From the NCBI RefSeq assembly GCF_000144625.1, contig NC_014376.1, forward strand, positions 3,038,001 through 3,102,000: a DNA stretch of 64,000 nt, in the 5' to 3' direction. Below, in pieces: positions 31,839 to 38,792 of this stretch. Below the pieces are notes generated by a model. The model saw only the letters and a program-made list of their open reading frames with translations, was not told where the DNA came from and did no database searches. Origin of the DNA: [Clostridium] saccharolyticum WM1. GTDB taxonomy: Bacteria; Bacillota; Clostridia; Lachnospirales; Lachnospiraceae. The stretch's first letter is position 1. Every line of letters begins with the position of its first letter. Position numbers and translations under genes: made by a program.

Positions 31839-32198
31839 TTACAGTGTCATTGTTTGTGCTTGCTCCTGCTCTTTTTCAGCAGGATGTTCTTGCTTTTGGC
31901 TTTGTGTCAAAGCCTGTTCATAGGCACCCATCACCGCTTGATCGAATTCCTTTCTGGCTTCTGATGTACAGGGGAAGCAGATATCCTTGTACTCACCATT
32001 TCCGGCTTTAAAGCTCGGCATCGATACAAAGAGCCCTTTGGACCCTTCCATCAATTTGATGCCCCTGATGGCAAAGGCATCATTGATATTTACCGTAGCT
32101 GTTGCCCGGAGTGTTCCCTCCGGGCGAATGCTCTGAATCTTCACGTCATAATGAAGACCTGAACCTTCTTTCTTCTGGGTGTTACTTGTTTTCGCCAT
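31839..32198 (-). CDS. spoVG: SpoVG family RNA/DNA-binding regulator
   Basis: 119 residues. IQSIRPEGTLRATATVNINDAFAIRGIKLMEG-type sequence and the LFVSMPSFK and YKDICFPCTSEARKEF segments are clear SpoVG features. SpoVG proteins bind nucleic acid and regulate division or virulence; ICE-borne copies are common, with unknown targets. It lies between the two pilin genes, so the pilin duplication flanks it. The tail is Glu/Gln-rich and ends AQTMTL, a variant of the shared tail. Confidence 0.85.
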   Translation of the reverse strand: MAKTSNTQKKEGSGLHYDVKIQSIRPEGTLRATATVNINDAFAIRGIKLMEGSKGLFVSMPSFKAGNGEYKDICFPCTSEARKEFDQAVMGAYEQALTQSQKQEHPAEKEQEQAQTMTL

Positions 32199-32215
32199 TC
32201 TTCATCGCTCCTTTC

Positions 32216-32452
32216 TTAGGACGCACTTCCATAGTTGAACATGTCTCTGATTCTCTGTGTAAGCGTAGGCATGACTACATCGCCAAACAGTGCATAAAGA
32301 CCAGCGAGGAGAAGTGCTCCCAGTACCACAGCAATCAGTATTTTGACTGCCGTATCAATATAGCCCTCTCCTTTGTTGTTGCTCACCGCCAGTTTCATTT
32401 TGATTGCCTGTCTTGTTACAAAGTCATTTGCCTTTTTCATAAAATTCTTCAT
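32216..32452 (-). CDS. Pilin-like protein, DUF6133 type (copy 1)
   Basis: About 78 residues from ATG 32452 (GGAGG eight bases upstream). Its core from SNNKGEGYID through LFGDVVMPTL is the same as in copy 2, with Thr for Val at one place and NMFNY replaced by DMFNYGSAS at the end. It has the same basic leader and single hydrophobic helix, so it should be processed by the peptidase at 31162. Two closely similar pilins suggest a major/minor pair or dose increase. Confidence 0.7.
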   Translation of the reverse strand: MKNFMKKANDFVTRQAIKMKLAVSNNKGEGYIDTAVKILIAVVLGALLLAGLYALFGDVVMPTLTQRIRDMFNYGSAS

Positions 32453-32476
32453 CAATCGTTCCTCCATTATTAGTTT

Positions 32477-33034
32477 TTACATGCTCATGGTTATCCCATG
32501 TTCCTGTTCATGGTTACTGAATTCAATATCCTTAAAGCCCATCCGATCCACATAGTGAAAAGCACTGCCACTGTCATCATAGAGTTCCACCACATCAGAG
32601 ATTGAAAGAGAATGCCCCTTAAATCCTACGGGATGATCCATATTAAACTTTGAGTAGATTGCCTCCAAATCATTGGTATCAAGCTCTCCATCATAGACTG
32701 CTTCATAGTTTTTGATGCAGGGTTCGCCGTAGATGTTTTGGATTTCATCATAGGATCTGAACCGAAGTTCAAAGTCCGAGTCAGGCTTTAACTGCCAGAT
32801 GCGAACATTTTTTAGAGGAACCCTCCCTTCTGAGTTCTCAGTCAATTGCTCTCCTTTTGACAGTCGTTCAAATACACCATCTTTCCATAGTGCTTCAAGA
32901 TTCCTATCCGCAAGCCATTCTTCAAACTCCTTGCTTTGAAACATCTTGTCCACGGTTGCCTTGTCTTCCTTCAGGTAACCAGCCGGATTGCCATAGTACA
33001 CAATACAGCCGTTCTTAAATTCAATGCCGCTCAT
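32477..33034 (-). CDS. YodL-domain protein ending GITMSM
   Basis: A 185-residue acidic protein. The central part has the YodL-domain features: VRIWQLKPDSDFELRFRSY, YEAVYDGELDTNDLEAIYSKFN, then GHSLSISDVVEL. YodL-domain proteins occur in many Firmicutes plasmids and ICEs without assigned function. It ends in EQEHGITMSM, a clear case of the Met-ending tail. It precedes the pilin/SpoVG group. Confidence 0.7.
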   Translation of the reverse strand: MSGIEFKNGCIVYYGNPAGYLKEDKATVDKMFQSKEFEEWLADRNLEALWKDGVFERLSKGEQLTENSEGRVPLKNVRIWQLKPDSDFELRFRSYDEIQNIYGEPCIKNYEAVYDGELDTNDLEAIYSKFNMDHPVGFKGHSLSISDVVELYDDSGSAFHYVDRMGFKDIEFSNHEQEHGITMSM

Positions 33035-33087
33035 TTACATCACCTCCCATCACCACGCTTTCATTTGTTCTTGAAAGCAAAACCAGC

Positions 33088-33591
33088 CTATTCCGGCTTG
33101 CCATAGATGATTGACTCAGTCATCAAACATCCATTAAGTCCTGTAAGGCACACTCCCATTGCTTTCAGAATTTGAAGTGTATCGTCTGAAACATCTGTAA
33201 GGTCATGCTTATACTCAGCTTCAATGACGGTCACCTCGCCACTTCCTTCATCGGTATAGGCGCAGAGCTTGGCGTCTTTAGAGATACCGGCATCCTCAAG
33301 GATAAATTCAGGAAGCTTGATGCCAACCGCCTCCATTGTTTCAGCCTGACATCCATGACCGCTGCAAACACCTACAGCACTGACAAGGTTAAAATACAAA
33401 GCATCGATCACATCCTCTAGTCCTTCAATAGTTTTGATAACTTCCATTGTCGTCATCTGAGATTTCATCAGCACCAGTCCATTTTGAATCACCGTTGCTT
33501 CAAGCAATCCGACCTCGCCGACCTTCTTTTCTGTTGCTTCTGTGATTGGCAGACACAAGAAGCCTTTGACCTTTTCTTTCATCTCTTTCAT
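33088..33591 (-). CDS. Hypothetical protein with an AbrB-like segment
   Basis: A 167-residue protein with CSGHGCQ near the middle. The stretch GIKLPEFILEDAGISKDAKLCAY followed by VTVIEAE has the look of a SpoVT/AbrB swapped-hairpin (a 'LP..L...GI..gd.l.v..' pattern). No firm family. The start overlaps the methylase stop by four bases, so the two are translationally coupled; it could regulate or partner the methylase. Confidence 0.45.
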   Translation of the reverse strand: MKEMKEKVKGFLCLPITEATEKKVGEVGLLEATVIQNGLVLMKSQMTTMEVIKTIEGLEDVIDALYFNLVSAVGVCSGHGCQAETMEAVGIKLPEFILEDAGISKDAKLCAYTDEGSGEVTVIEAEYKHDLTDVSDDTLQILKAMGVCLTGLNGCLMTESIIYGKPE

Positions 33592-34436
33592 AGGGTATCT
33601 TCCTCCTTCACTAATCCGTTGTTGATATCAAATAGATTCATTTGCCCTGAGCCCTCTCGTTCTCGTTCATGCATGTCATAGTTAGCAATGAGGATTTCAG
33701 GGAATTGAGCACCACCGTCGTACCTTTGCTTGATGTTATTGATTCGGGTGTAGCTTTCGATGTTAATGCCAGGCACATCATAAAGGCTTCGGATAAATTC
33801 ACAGTCGTTATACGAAAGCAGGAATTTTCCTTCAATGGACAGCAGGGCATCCCTGAGCCGAATGTGATCTTCCTTTTGGAAGCCTTCCTCTCCAACATTC
33901 TTGTAGTACTTCTCCGTATCGAAATAAGGTGGATCCAAATAAAAAAAGCTGACCGGGCGATCATATTGCCGAATCAGCTTTTCAAAATCCTTATTTTCGA
34001 TGACCACCTTTGCAAGCCTTCGATGGGCTTGCTCGATGATTGGGAAGTTGCTTCTTATATCATGGGGCTGGCTACCGAAGCTGGTGAGCCCGGAAGCATA
34101 ACTGTATCGTATCAACTGATAAAAATATGCAGCTTGCTTCACGTCATCCTCAACTTGTTCTGTGTCCAGTATGGATCGCACTCTTTCAAATTCTTCTCTG
34201 GAATTCAATACATACTTGAGTTCCTTTTGAAGTTCCTCATACTTATCCCTGACACATCGGTATAGGTTGACGAGAAGACTATTGAAGTCATTGTACACTT
34301 CAAAATCATTGCCGGGTGGTTTATGGAAAAGCACCCACCCCCCACCGCCAAACACTTCAATATACCTTTCATAATAGAGCGGAAAGAGTGAAACAATCAG
34401 TTCCCTCATGGATTTCTTTCCGCCAATCCAACTCAT
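33588..34436 (-). CDS. D12-class adenine-specific DNA methyltransferase (Dam-like)
   Basis: 282 residues. N-terminal WIGGKKSM and FGGGGWVLFHKP form the SAM-binding motif I, and YLDPPYF near residue 168 is the catalytic DPPY motif, in the order of Dam/DpnM (D12 class) enzymes. The GGK-S start instead of the usual GGKxxL is normal. No cognate restriction enzyme is adjacent, so it most likely protects the element's DNA in new hosts or marks it for regulation. Confidence 0.85.
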   Translation of the reverse strand: MSWIGGKKSMRELIVSLFPLYYERYIEVFGGGGWVLFHKPPGNDFEVYNDFNSLLVNLYRCVRDKYEELQKELKYVLNSREEFERVRSILDTEQVEDDVKQAAYFYQLIRYSYASGLTSFGSQPHDIRSNFPIIEQAHRRLAKVVIENKDFEKLIRQYDRPVSFFYLDPPYFDTEKYYKNVGEEGFQKEDHIRLRDALLSIEGKFLLSYNDCEFIRSLYDVPGINIESYTRINNIKQRYDGGAQFPEILIANYDMHEREREGSGQMNLFDINNGLVKEEDTL

Positions 34437-34451
34437 AAAACTATTAATACA

Positions 34452-34808
34452 TCATCCCTCCTTCACGCACACAAACCAGATTTGAAGCTGCTTGTTACTG
34501 TTCGAATCTGGAAAGAGGGACAGTGACCTGACAAGTCCATCCTTGGCTTCAGCAATTTTTTCTATGCGACTGTTTAGTTGCCTGATGCTTCCCAAAACTT
34601 CATTTCTATTCGCAGCATAATAATAACCGCCGTCATCACTGCAAATCGGGTGTCCTTCGCACCTCAGTGCGTTGACTATGTCTCTGATTTTCCGACCGCT
34701 CATTTGAAATTTCATTTCCAAGCACTTACTTTGTACAGCCTTCCCTTCTCCTGTGTGACTTCTTTTCAAATACCTTAAAAACTTTTCATTGATGTTTACA
34801 TGTTCCAC
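34452..34808 (-). CDS. Small winged-helix-like DNA-binding protein
   Basis: 118 residues. RKIRDIVNALRCEGHPICSD followed by GGYYYAANRNEV has the look of a winged helix with recognition helix and wing, and a coiled-coil (SIRQLNSRIEKIAEAKDGLV) follows. It resembles small ICE/phage HTH proteins. As the first gene after a terminator it probably starts the long transfer operon and may regulate it. Confidence 0.5.
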   Translation of the reverse strand: MEHVNINEKFLRYLKRSHTGEGKAVQSKCLEMKFQMSGRKIRDIVNALRCEGHPICSDDGGYYYAANRNEVLGSIRQLNSRIEKIAEAKDGLVRSLSLFPDSNSNKQLQIWFVCVKEG

Positions 34809-34849
34809 CTCCTCGCCTCCTTTTCTGGTGGGATGAGCTTTTTAAGCAA

Positions 34850-34905
34850 TAAAAAAAGACCGGAAGAGTCACTGCGCTTAGCAGCAATTCAACCGGCCTT
34901 ATACG
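34850..34905 (-). terminator. Terminator-like hairpin between DUF4314 and the HTH gene
   Basis: On the minus strand GGCCGG ... CCGGTC forms the outer stem around a GCTGC/GCAGT inner stem and is followed by TTTTTTTATT. It separates the DUF4314 unit from the HTH-led operon. Confidence 0.6.
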
Positions 34906-34995
34906 GATTCTGGACATAAAAAATGTACGGATTGAATTCCGCACACCGATGTCTTCTACTATTCAATTTACTTACTCGTTTTGATTCTATCTTTT

Positions 34996-35283
34996 TTACA
35001 TGCCCATCCCTCCCATAGTTTGTTCTTGATCATTTTCCATGACCTCTTCTTGAGACTCTGGAATCACTCTGAACTGATCCTCGCCCGGAACTATTCCGAG
35101 CGTCCTGCCGTTGTCCCATCGCATATGCAAGGTACCCACATCATCCACACTATCAACTGTTCCCTGCGCCCCCGGCTTAATCGGACCATAGGAATCATCC
35201 ATATGGATTAGCTCGATCCGTGTTCCAACGGGATACTGCTCTTTGATTTTCTCAACTTGCTTTTGTGAAAGAAATCCTTTCAT
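34996..35283 (-). CDS. DUF4314 protein ending MGGMGM
   Basis: 95 residues with the DUF4314 pattern, an SH3-like barrel: YPVGTRIELIHMDDSYGPIKPG, GTVDSVDDVGTLHMRWDNG, and LGIVPGEDQFRVI. The fold is often used for nucleic-acid or protein contact; function in ICEs is unknown. After an acidic Gln-rich linker it ends EQTMGGMGM, the strongest example of the shared tail. Single-gene unit with its own terminator. Confidence 0.75.
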   Translation of the reverse strand: MKGFLSQKQVEKIKEQYPVGTRIELIHMDDSYGPIKPGAQGTVDSVDDVGTLHMRWDNGRTLGIVPGEDQFRVIPESQEEVMENDQEQTMGGMGM

Positions 35284-35315
35284 TTCAATACCTCCATTTC
35301 TTTTTCATGGCATAA

Positions 35316-35357
35316 AAAAAGAGCTACTCAATCTACTTTTATAGAAAGGTAACTCTT
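35316..35357 (-). terminator. Intrinsic terminator after the DUF6075-like gene
   Basis: On the minus strand AAGAGTTAC and GTAGCTCTT pair around a ~20-base loop and are followed by TTTTTTT, two bases after the stop of the 35359 gene. Confidence 0.7.
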
Positions 35358-35358
35358 G

Positions 35359-36048
35359 TCAGCAGTTTACTTGAAGCATTGCCGCTCCATATTTTGCAAT
35401 CAATATGGAATTGATAATCCCTTTAAAGGCTTGCTCCCCGATTAGATGCTTGTCTGAAATCTCATTCAGCTTGATGTACTCCTTGGCAAGTTGAATTGTT
35501 TTCGACATTTGATAAATAGCATAGCCATCGGTATTGATGCCGTTTAGATGCACATTCTTGAAATCAAAGCTGTCTAAGTAGATGTGATCCTTTGCCGCAC
35601 ACCACAAGTTATCATCTGCAGTCAGTAAAAATAGTGTCGCCAGATAGGCTGAGCTTCGATTTTCAATCGCTTCACTTTGAATTCGGCAGACCGTTTGGAA
35701 TCTTGAACGATGCTTAGGACTTAAGAAGAGTTCTCCATCGTGGCTCCTGATTAAATCGCCAAGCCGTACATTTAGATGATGAGATTCGCATTTTTCGAAG
35801 CAACTGCAGACAATCTCTTCATAATTAATGTAGCCTCCGGCAATTTGATTGGTGAAGCTACGGGATCCATTCGAACTACAATACGCCGTGATATGTTCAT
35901 AGTCTCTTTCAAATCCACTTGGCACTTCTTCATTTCTTATTCTCTGCACAACAATCACCCCACTTCTTCTTGGTAAAAAATTCGGTACAAGCATCATTAG
36001 CTGTTCAAGTTCCTGAAGCTCTGAGCCATACATAAAAAATTTCGACAT
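35359..36048 (-). CDS. Hypothetical ICE protein (DUF6075-like C-terminal part)
   Basis: About 229 residues from ATG 36048 (AAGGAAG just upstream). The N-terminal half is unknown; the C-terminal half (LFLSPKHRSRFQTVC, SSAYLATLFLLTADDNLW, INTDGYAIYQMSKTIQL) recalls DUF6075 proteins of Clostridia mobile elements. Cys/His residues cluster in CSCFEKCESHH, a possible metal site. It is the outermost ICE gene on this side before the IS110 insertion. Confidence 0.5.
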   Translation of the reverse strand: MSKFFMYGSELQELEQLMMLVPNFLPRRSGVIVVQRIRNEEVPSGFERDYEHITAYCSSNGSRSFTNQIAGGYINYEEIVCSCFEKCESHHLNVRLGDLIRSHDGELFLSPKHRSRFQTVCRIQSEAIENRSSAYLATLFLLTADDNLWCAAKDHIYLDSFDFKNVHLNGINTDGYAIYQMSKTIQLAKEYIKLNEISDKHLIGEQAFKGIINSILIAKYGAAMLQVNC

Positions 36049-36074
36049 CTTCCTTTTCCTCTCTTTCTGATTTA

Positions 36075-36131
36075 GGTATAAAAACCTGCTAAGAAAAATC
36101 AAGAGTTATCTTTGATTTCTTGCAGGTTTTT
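36075..36131. terminator. Long inverted repeat between DUF6075-like gene and IS110 transposase
   Basis: AAAAACCTGC ... GCAGGTTTTT enclose a further complementary AAGAAAAATCAAGA / CTTTGATTTCTT pair, giving a long near-perfect stem with T-rich ends for both directions. It could end the transposase transcript. Confidence 0.6.
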
Positions 36132-36212
36132 CTTTGCTTTGGACTTCTGCTATTTTTTCGCACGACAAAAAGACTCGATTCATTCAGCCAGTCTTGCTTA
36201 CGAAGCTTGATT

Positions 36213-37412
36213 TTACTGGTATACTTCTTTTACTCGTGCATAATAGATCCGTAAAAATTTATTGAGCCCTGCAATCTTTGAAACCTTTTTTGATTTGCCC
36301 TCAGATTCTTTTTTTAGGATATACCAATAAACCGCGCTATCTTCAGGGGCATTGTGTGTCTTTAAAACCCTCATTACTTCATATCCTATCTTTCTTAGCG
36401 TTGAGGATCCTCGCTTGCTGATTTTACGGTTTGTTCCGATAAACTGCCCTGATTGATACGGCGGCGCATCAATTCCAGCATATGCTATAAGTGCCTTGCT
36501 GCTGTGAAATCTTCGGATATCGCCTATTTCTGCAATTAGTTTTGGGGCGAGTATATCTCCAACACCGCCCATTGCTCTTACAACGGGGTATTCTGGCAGC
36601 TTCTTGGCGAGTTCTTGCATTCGTGTTAAAATAGTCTTTAAAGTTGTATTGATTTGCCTCAATACACTTACTGACTGCTGAATCATAATCTGTGTTGATT
36701 CCATTTCGGCACGCAACGTAGGGATACCATCTTGTGCCAGGGAATAAATCTTGACGGCTTTATTCTGGCTTTGGTGGTATCCTTTTGTTTTTGCCCATGT
36801 TTTATAGCTTTCGGTAAATTCTTCTAATGATAATTTTGTGATGTTATCAAAATGCCAGTACGCTTCAACAAAGTCTGATAGTTTATCTTTTTCGGTTGAA
36901 TCTTGCCATCCTTTCAGCAGATTTTTAATGCCTGGCATTGTATAATCCAACAAATGTGTCAGCGACTGCACGCTTTCTATTCTCATGCACATGTAATGCG
37001 AATATTGCCTTCCCAATATTTTTAGTTCTTGATAAAGGCCTTCCGCTATTTCATAATCTTTAAGTCTAAACCAGTGATCGATACCATAGTTTGCAATTGC
37101 AATGGAATCCTTTTTATCTGTTTTCACAGACCTCAACCCTTGGCTCCTGTACTGCTTCATCTCAAATGGATTTATCACAGACACGAATAGCCCTCGATCC
37201 TGCAAATAACTGAGAACCGGAAGATGGTAGATGCCTGTTGCCTCTATTACAATCTTGACATCCTCATTAAGCCTCAACAGCATAGCTGATAGCTCTGATA
37301 AATCCTTCTCCGTATGATTTATCTCAAAAGGCGAGCAAACCACTTCACCATAAGGTTTCAATACACACACAGTACTTTTCTCTTTTGAGATATCAATGCC
37401 AACACTAATCAC
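36213..37412 (-). CDS. IS110 family transposase (DEDD/Tnp20)
   Basis: About 399 residues from GTG 37412, with GAGGAGG ten bases upstream; a longer in-frame start lacks a site. The N-terminal RuvC-like domain shows VGIDISKEK, IVIEATGIYH and SVKTDKKDSIAIA (the DEDD acidic residues). The C-terminal Tnp20 domain shows AMGGVGDILAPKLIAEIG and NRKISKRGSSTLRKIGYE with the nucleophilic Ser. All key residues appear present and the frame is intact, so the transposase may be active. Confidence 0.9.
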   Translation of the reverse strand: MISVGIDISKEKSTVCVLKPYGEVVCSPFEINHTEKDLSELSAMLLRLNEDVKIVIEATGIYHLPVLSYLQDRGLFVSVINPFEMKQYRSQGLRSVKTDKKDSIAIANYGIDHWFRLKDYEIAEGLYQELKILGRQYSHYMCMRIESVQSLTHLLDYTMPGIKNLLKGWQDSTEKDKLSDFVEAYWHFDNITKLSLEEFTESYKTWAKTKGYHQSQNKAVKIYSLAQDGIPTLRAEMESTQIMIQQSVSVLRQINTTLKTILTRMQELAKKLPEYPVVRAMGGVGDILAPKLIAEIGDIRRFHSSKALIAYAGIDAPPYQSGQFIGTNRKISKRGSSTLRKIGYEVMRVLKTHNAPEDSAVYWYILKKESEGKSKKVSKIAGLNKFLRIYYARVKEVYQ

Positions 37413-37680
37413 GGATGCTTTTCCTCCTCGATCTAAATTTGTTGTAATTGTTACCATCCGCACTTATTACAATTCATTTTAGTTCGTTACACGAAAGCTC
37501 AAAAGAGTTTCAACCTGCCTAATCGAATGCTTATAATAAGGGGTGGCTGACGGTTTTTATGACGGATGCTTGATCCAAAAAGCGGCACGCCAGACCAATT
37601 ACTCCCTTTATTATAAAAAATAAGTGCAAATGTTTCAGCACTAATGATGTGCTTAACACTTACACTTTTATGGTACTAAA
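37413..37680 (-). ncRNA. Candidate IS110 bridge-RNA region (transposase-upstream end)
   Basis: IS110-group elements encode a ~180-base bridge RNA in the non-coding end upstream of the transposase that pairs with target and donor DNA. This ~265-base stretch is non-coding and includes an imperfect stem (AAGTGCAAATGT ... ACACTTACACTT, ~37620-37672) and a GC-richer segment near 37540-37600. Location fits; the RNA's loops were not matched to target sequence. Confidence 0.4.
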
Positions 37681-37681
37681 A

Positions 37682-37727
37682 ACGGCAAGTCTCTAGATCG
37701 TTATTTCGACCTAAACACTTGCCGTAT
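37682..37727 (-). terminator. Terminator of the orphan nuclease-like gene
   Basis: CGGCAAGT and ACTTGCCG pair around a loop; on the minus strand the hairpin is followed by TTTTTAG, about 45 bases after the stop at 37772. Confidence 0.7.
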
Positions 37728-37771
37728 TGTTTTAATAGATTTTGAAATAATAAGGTAAATTAAGGATTATA

Positions 37772-38632
37772 CTATTTCAGAATTTCCATCAACTTCGAAT
37801 CCTTCTGTTCACTACTACTGATTGGAACATTAACATTAATAGCCCTATAGAATTGAGGAGTTACATCGCTTAACCATAGACATCTATTTGCAGTAAAACA
37901 AGTTGCTAAAGAGTGCTCAGAATATTGCTCAAGCAACCTGTCAATAAGATTCCTATTCTCATTCTCAAAACCACCTACAATGCCTTTAATCTCTTTATTC
38001 ATTTCCATAACGCTAGCATATTCATAATCTCTAACCTTATCAGATAAACAATTATAGACATCAATAAAAATCAAACCATAACTCCCACTGGTTACTGACT
38101 CCGCTAATTGCTTTCCTGCTTTTCTAAAATTTTCTTCAAGTGCCTTCAAGGATTTGATTCTTTTGCACTCAATAAAAATAACATCATCTTTCCTTTTTGC
38201 AAACACATCTGTCGTTCGATCAAAGTCAATTGTATACCCTAATGATTTAAAATACGCAGCTACTGTCAACTCATATAAAAAATCCCTCGCTTGATCACTT
38301 TTCATTGTTTTGTCATAGAAATCATGTCCATTAACTATTTGTTTTAGCCTATTATTGAAGCCAACACTATTCTCCGTTTTAAAAGCTTCATATATTAGCA
38401 CAATTTCAATGCACTCTTGTACAGCTGCATTTAACCTAGCAAATTTTGATTCAAGGTCATTCAATGAATTATTCTCTTTATAGAAATCATCAATATGCAT
38501 TTTATATCTAGAATATCTTGAGCATTGCGCTCTAAATCCTTTTTCAGAAAGCCATTCAATTACATCAGGTAACTGGTCCATGAACCGTGATGAATGTGTT
38601 TTTTCATATTTTAATTTATTGATATCACTCAC
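37772..38632 (-). CDS. Orphan PD-(D/E)XK nuclease-like protein
   Basis: 286 residues. The N-terminal half is helical. Around residues 115-160 is ELTVAAYFKSLGYTIDFD, then TTDVFAKRKDDVIFIECKR: an upstream Glu, Asp at ~140 and the E-x-K pair at ~155, in the spacing of PD-(D/E)XK restriction-type nucleases. Catalytic residues are intact. There is no methylase partner beside it. The gene is AT-richer than its chromosomal neighbour and sits at the ICE edge, where defence genes often gather. It could be a restriction-like defence effector or a DNA-repair/transfer nuclease. No named family was recognised. Confidence 0.55.
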   Translation of the reverse strand: MSDINKLKYEKTHSSRFMDQLPDVIEWLSEKGFRAQCSRYSRYKMHIDDFYKENNSLNDLESKFARLNAAVQECIEIVLIYEAFKTENSVGFNNRLKQIVNGHDFYDKTMKSDQARDFLYELTVAAYFKSLGYTIDFDRTTDVFAKRKDDVIFIECKRIKSLKALEENFRKAGKQLAESVTSGSYGLIFIDVYNCLSDKVRDYEYASVMEMNKEIKGIVGGFENENRNLIDRLLEQYSEHSLATCFTANRCLWLSDVTPQFYRAINVNVPISSSEQKDSKLMEILK

Positions 38633-38792
38633 CCCAACAATTCAATTCTTATAGCTAATATCTTCGTTAACGAGCTTTGTTCTGCCATGTCATCTATATT
38701 TTAGCCCTTTTTTAGGGGTCAAAAAACGTCATTTTTCCGTCTGTTTTTTGCCCCAAAATCCGCTTCAAACCACTATATGTTGTGGTCAACCT
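38633..38792. other. ICE-chromosome border region, possible attachment side
   Basis: No gene is seen in these 160 bases. A small ACCAC/GTGGT hairpin at ~38770-38787 may end rlmD transcription. rumA/rlmD 3' ends are known integration sites for some Gram-positive ICEs, so an att sequence could lie in the last codons of rlmD (about 38820-38860) or just beyond. Only one side is in the window, so the repeat cannot be seen. Confidence 0.3.

Larger units (their letters stand above)
36132..37680 (-). mobile_element. IS110-family insertion sequence (approximate limits)
   Basis: A single DEDD-type transposase gene is flanked by non-coding ends, ~80 bases downstream and ~265 upstream, without terminal inverted repeats, as is usual for IS110. 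Exact ends cannot be fixed from one copy. The element separates the ICE accessory genes from the orphan nuclease-like gene. Confidence 0.7.
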
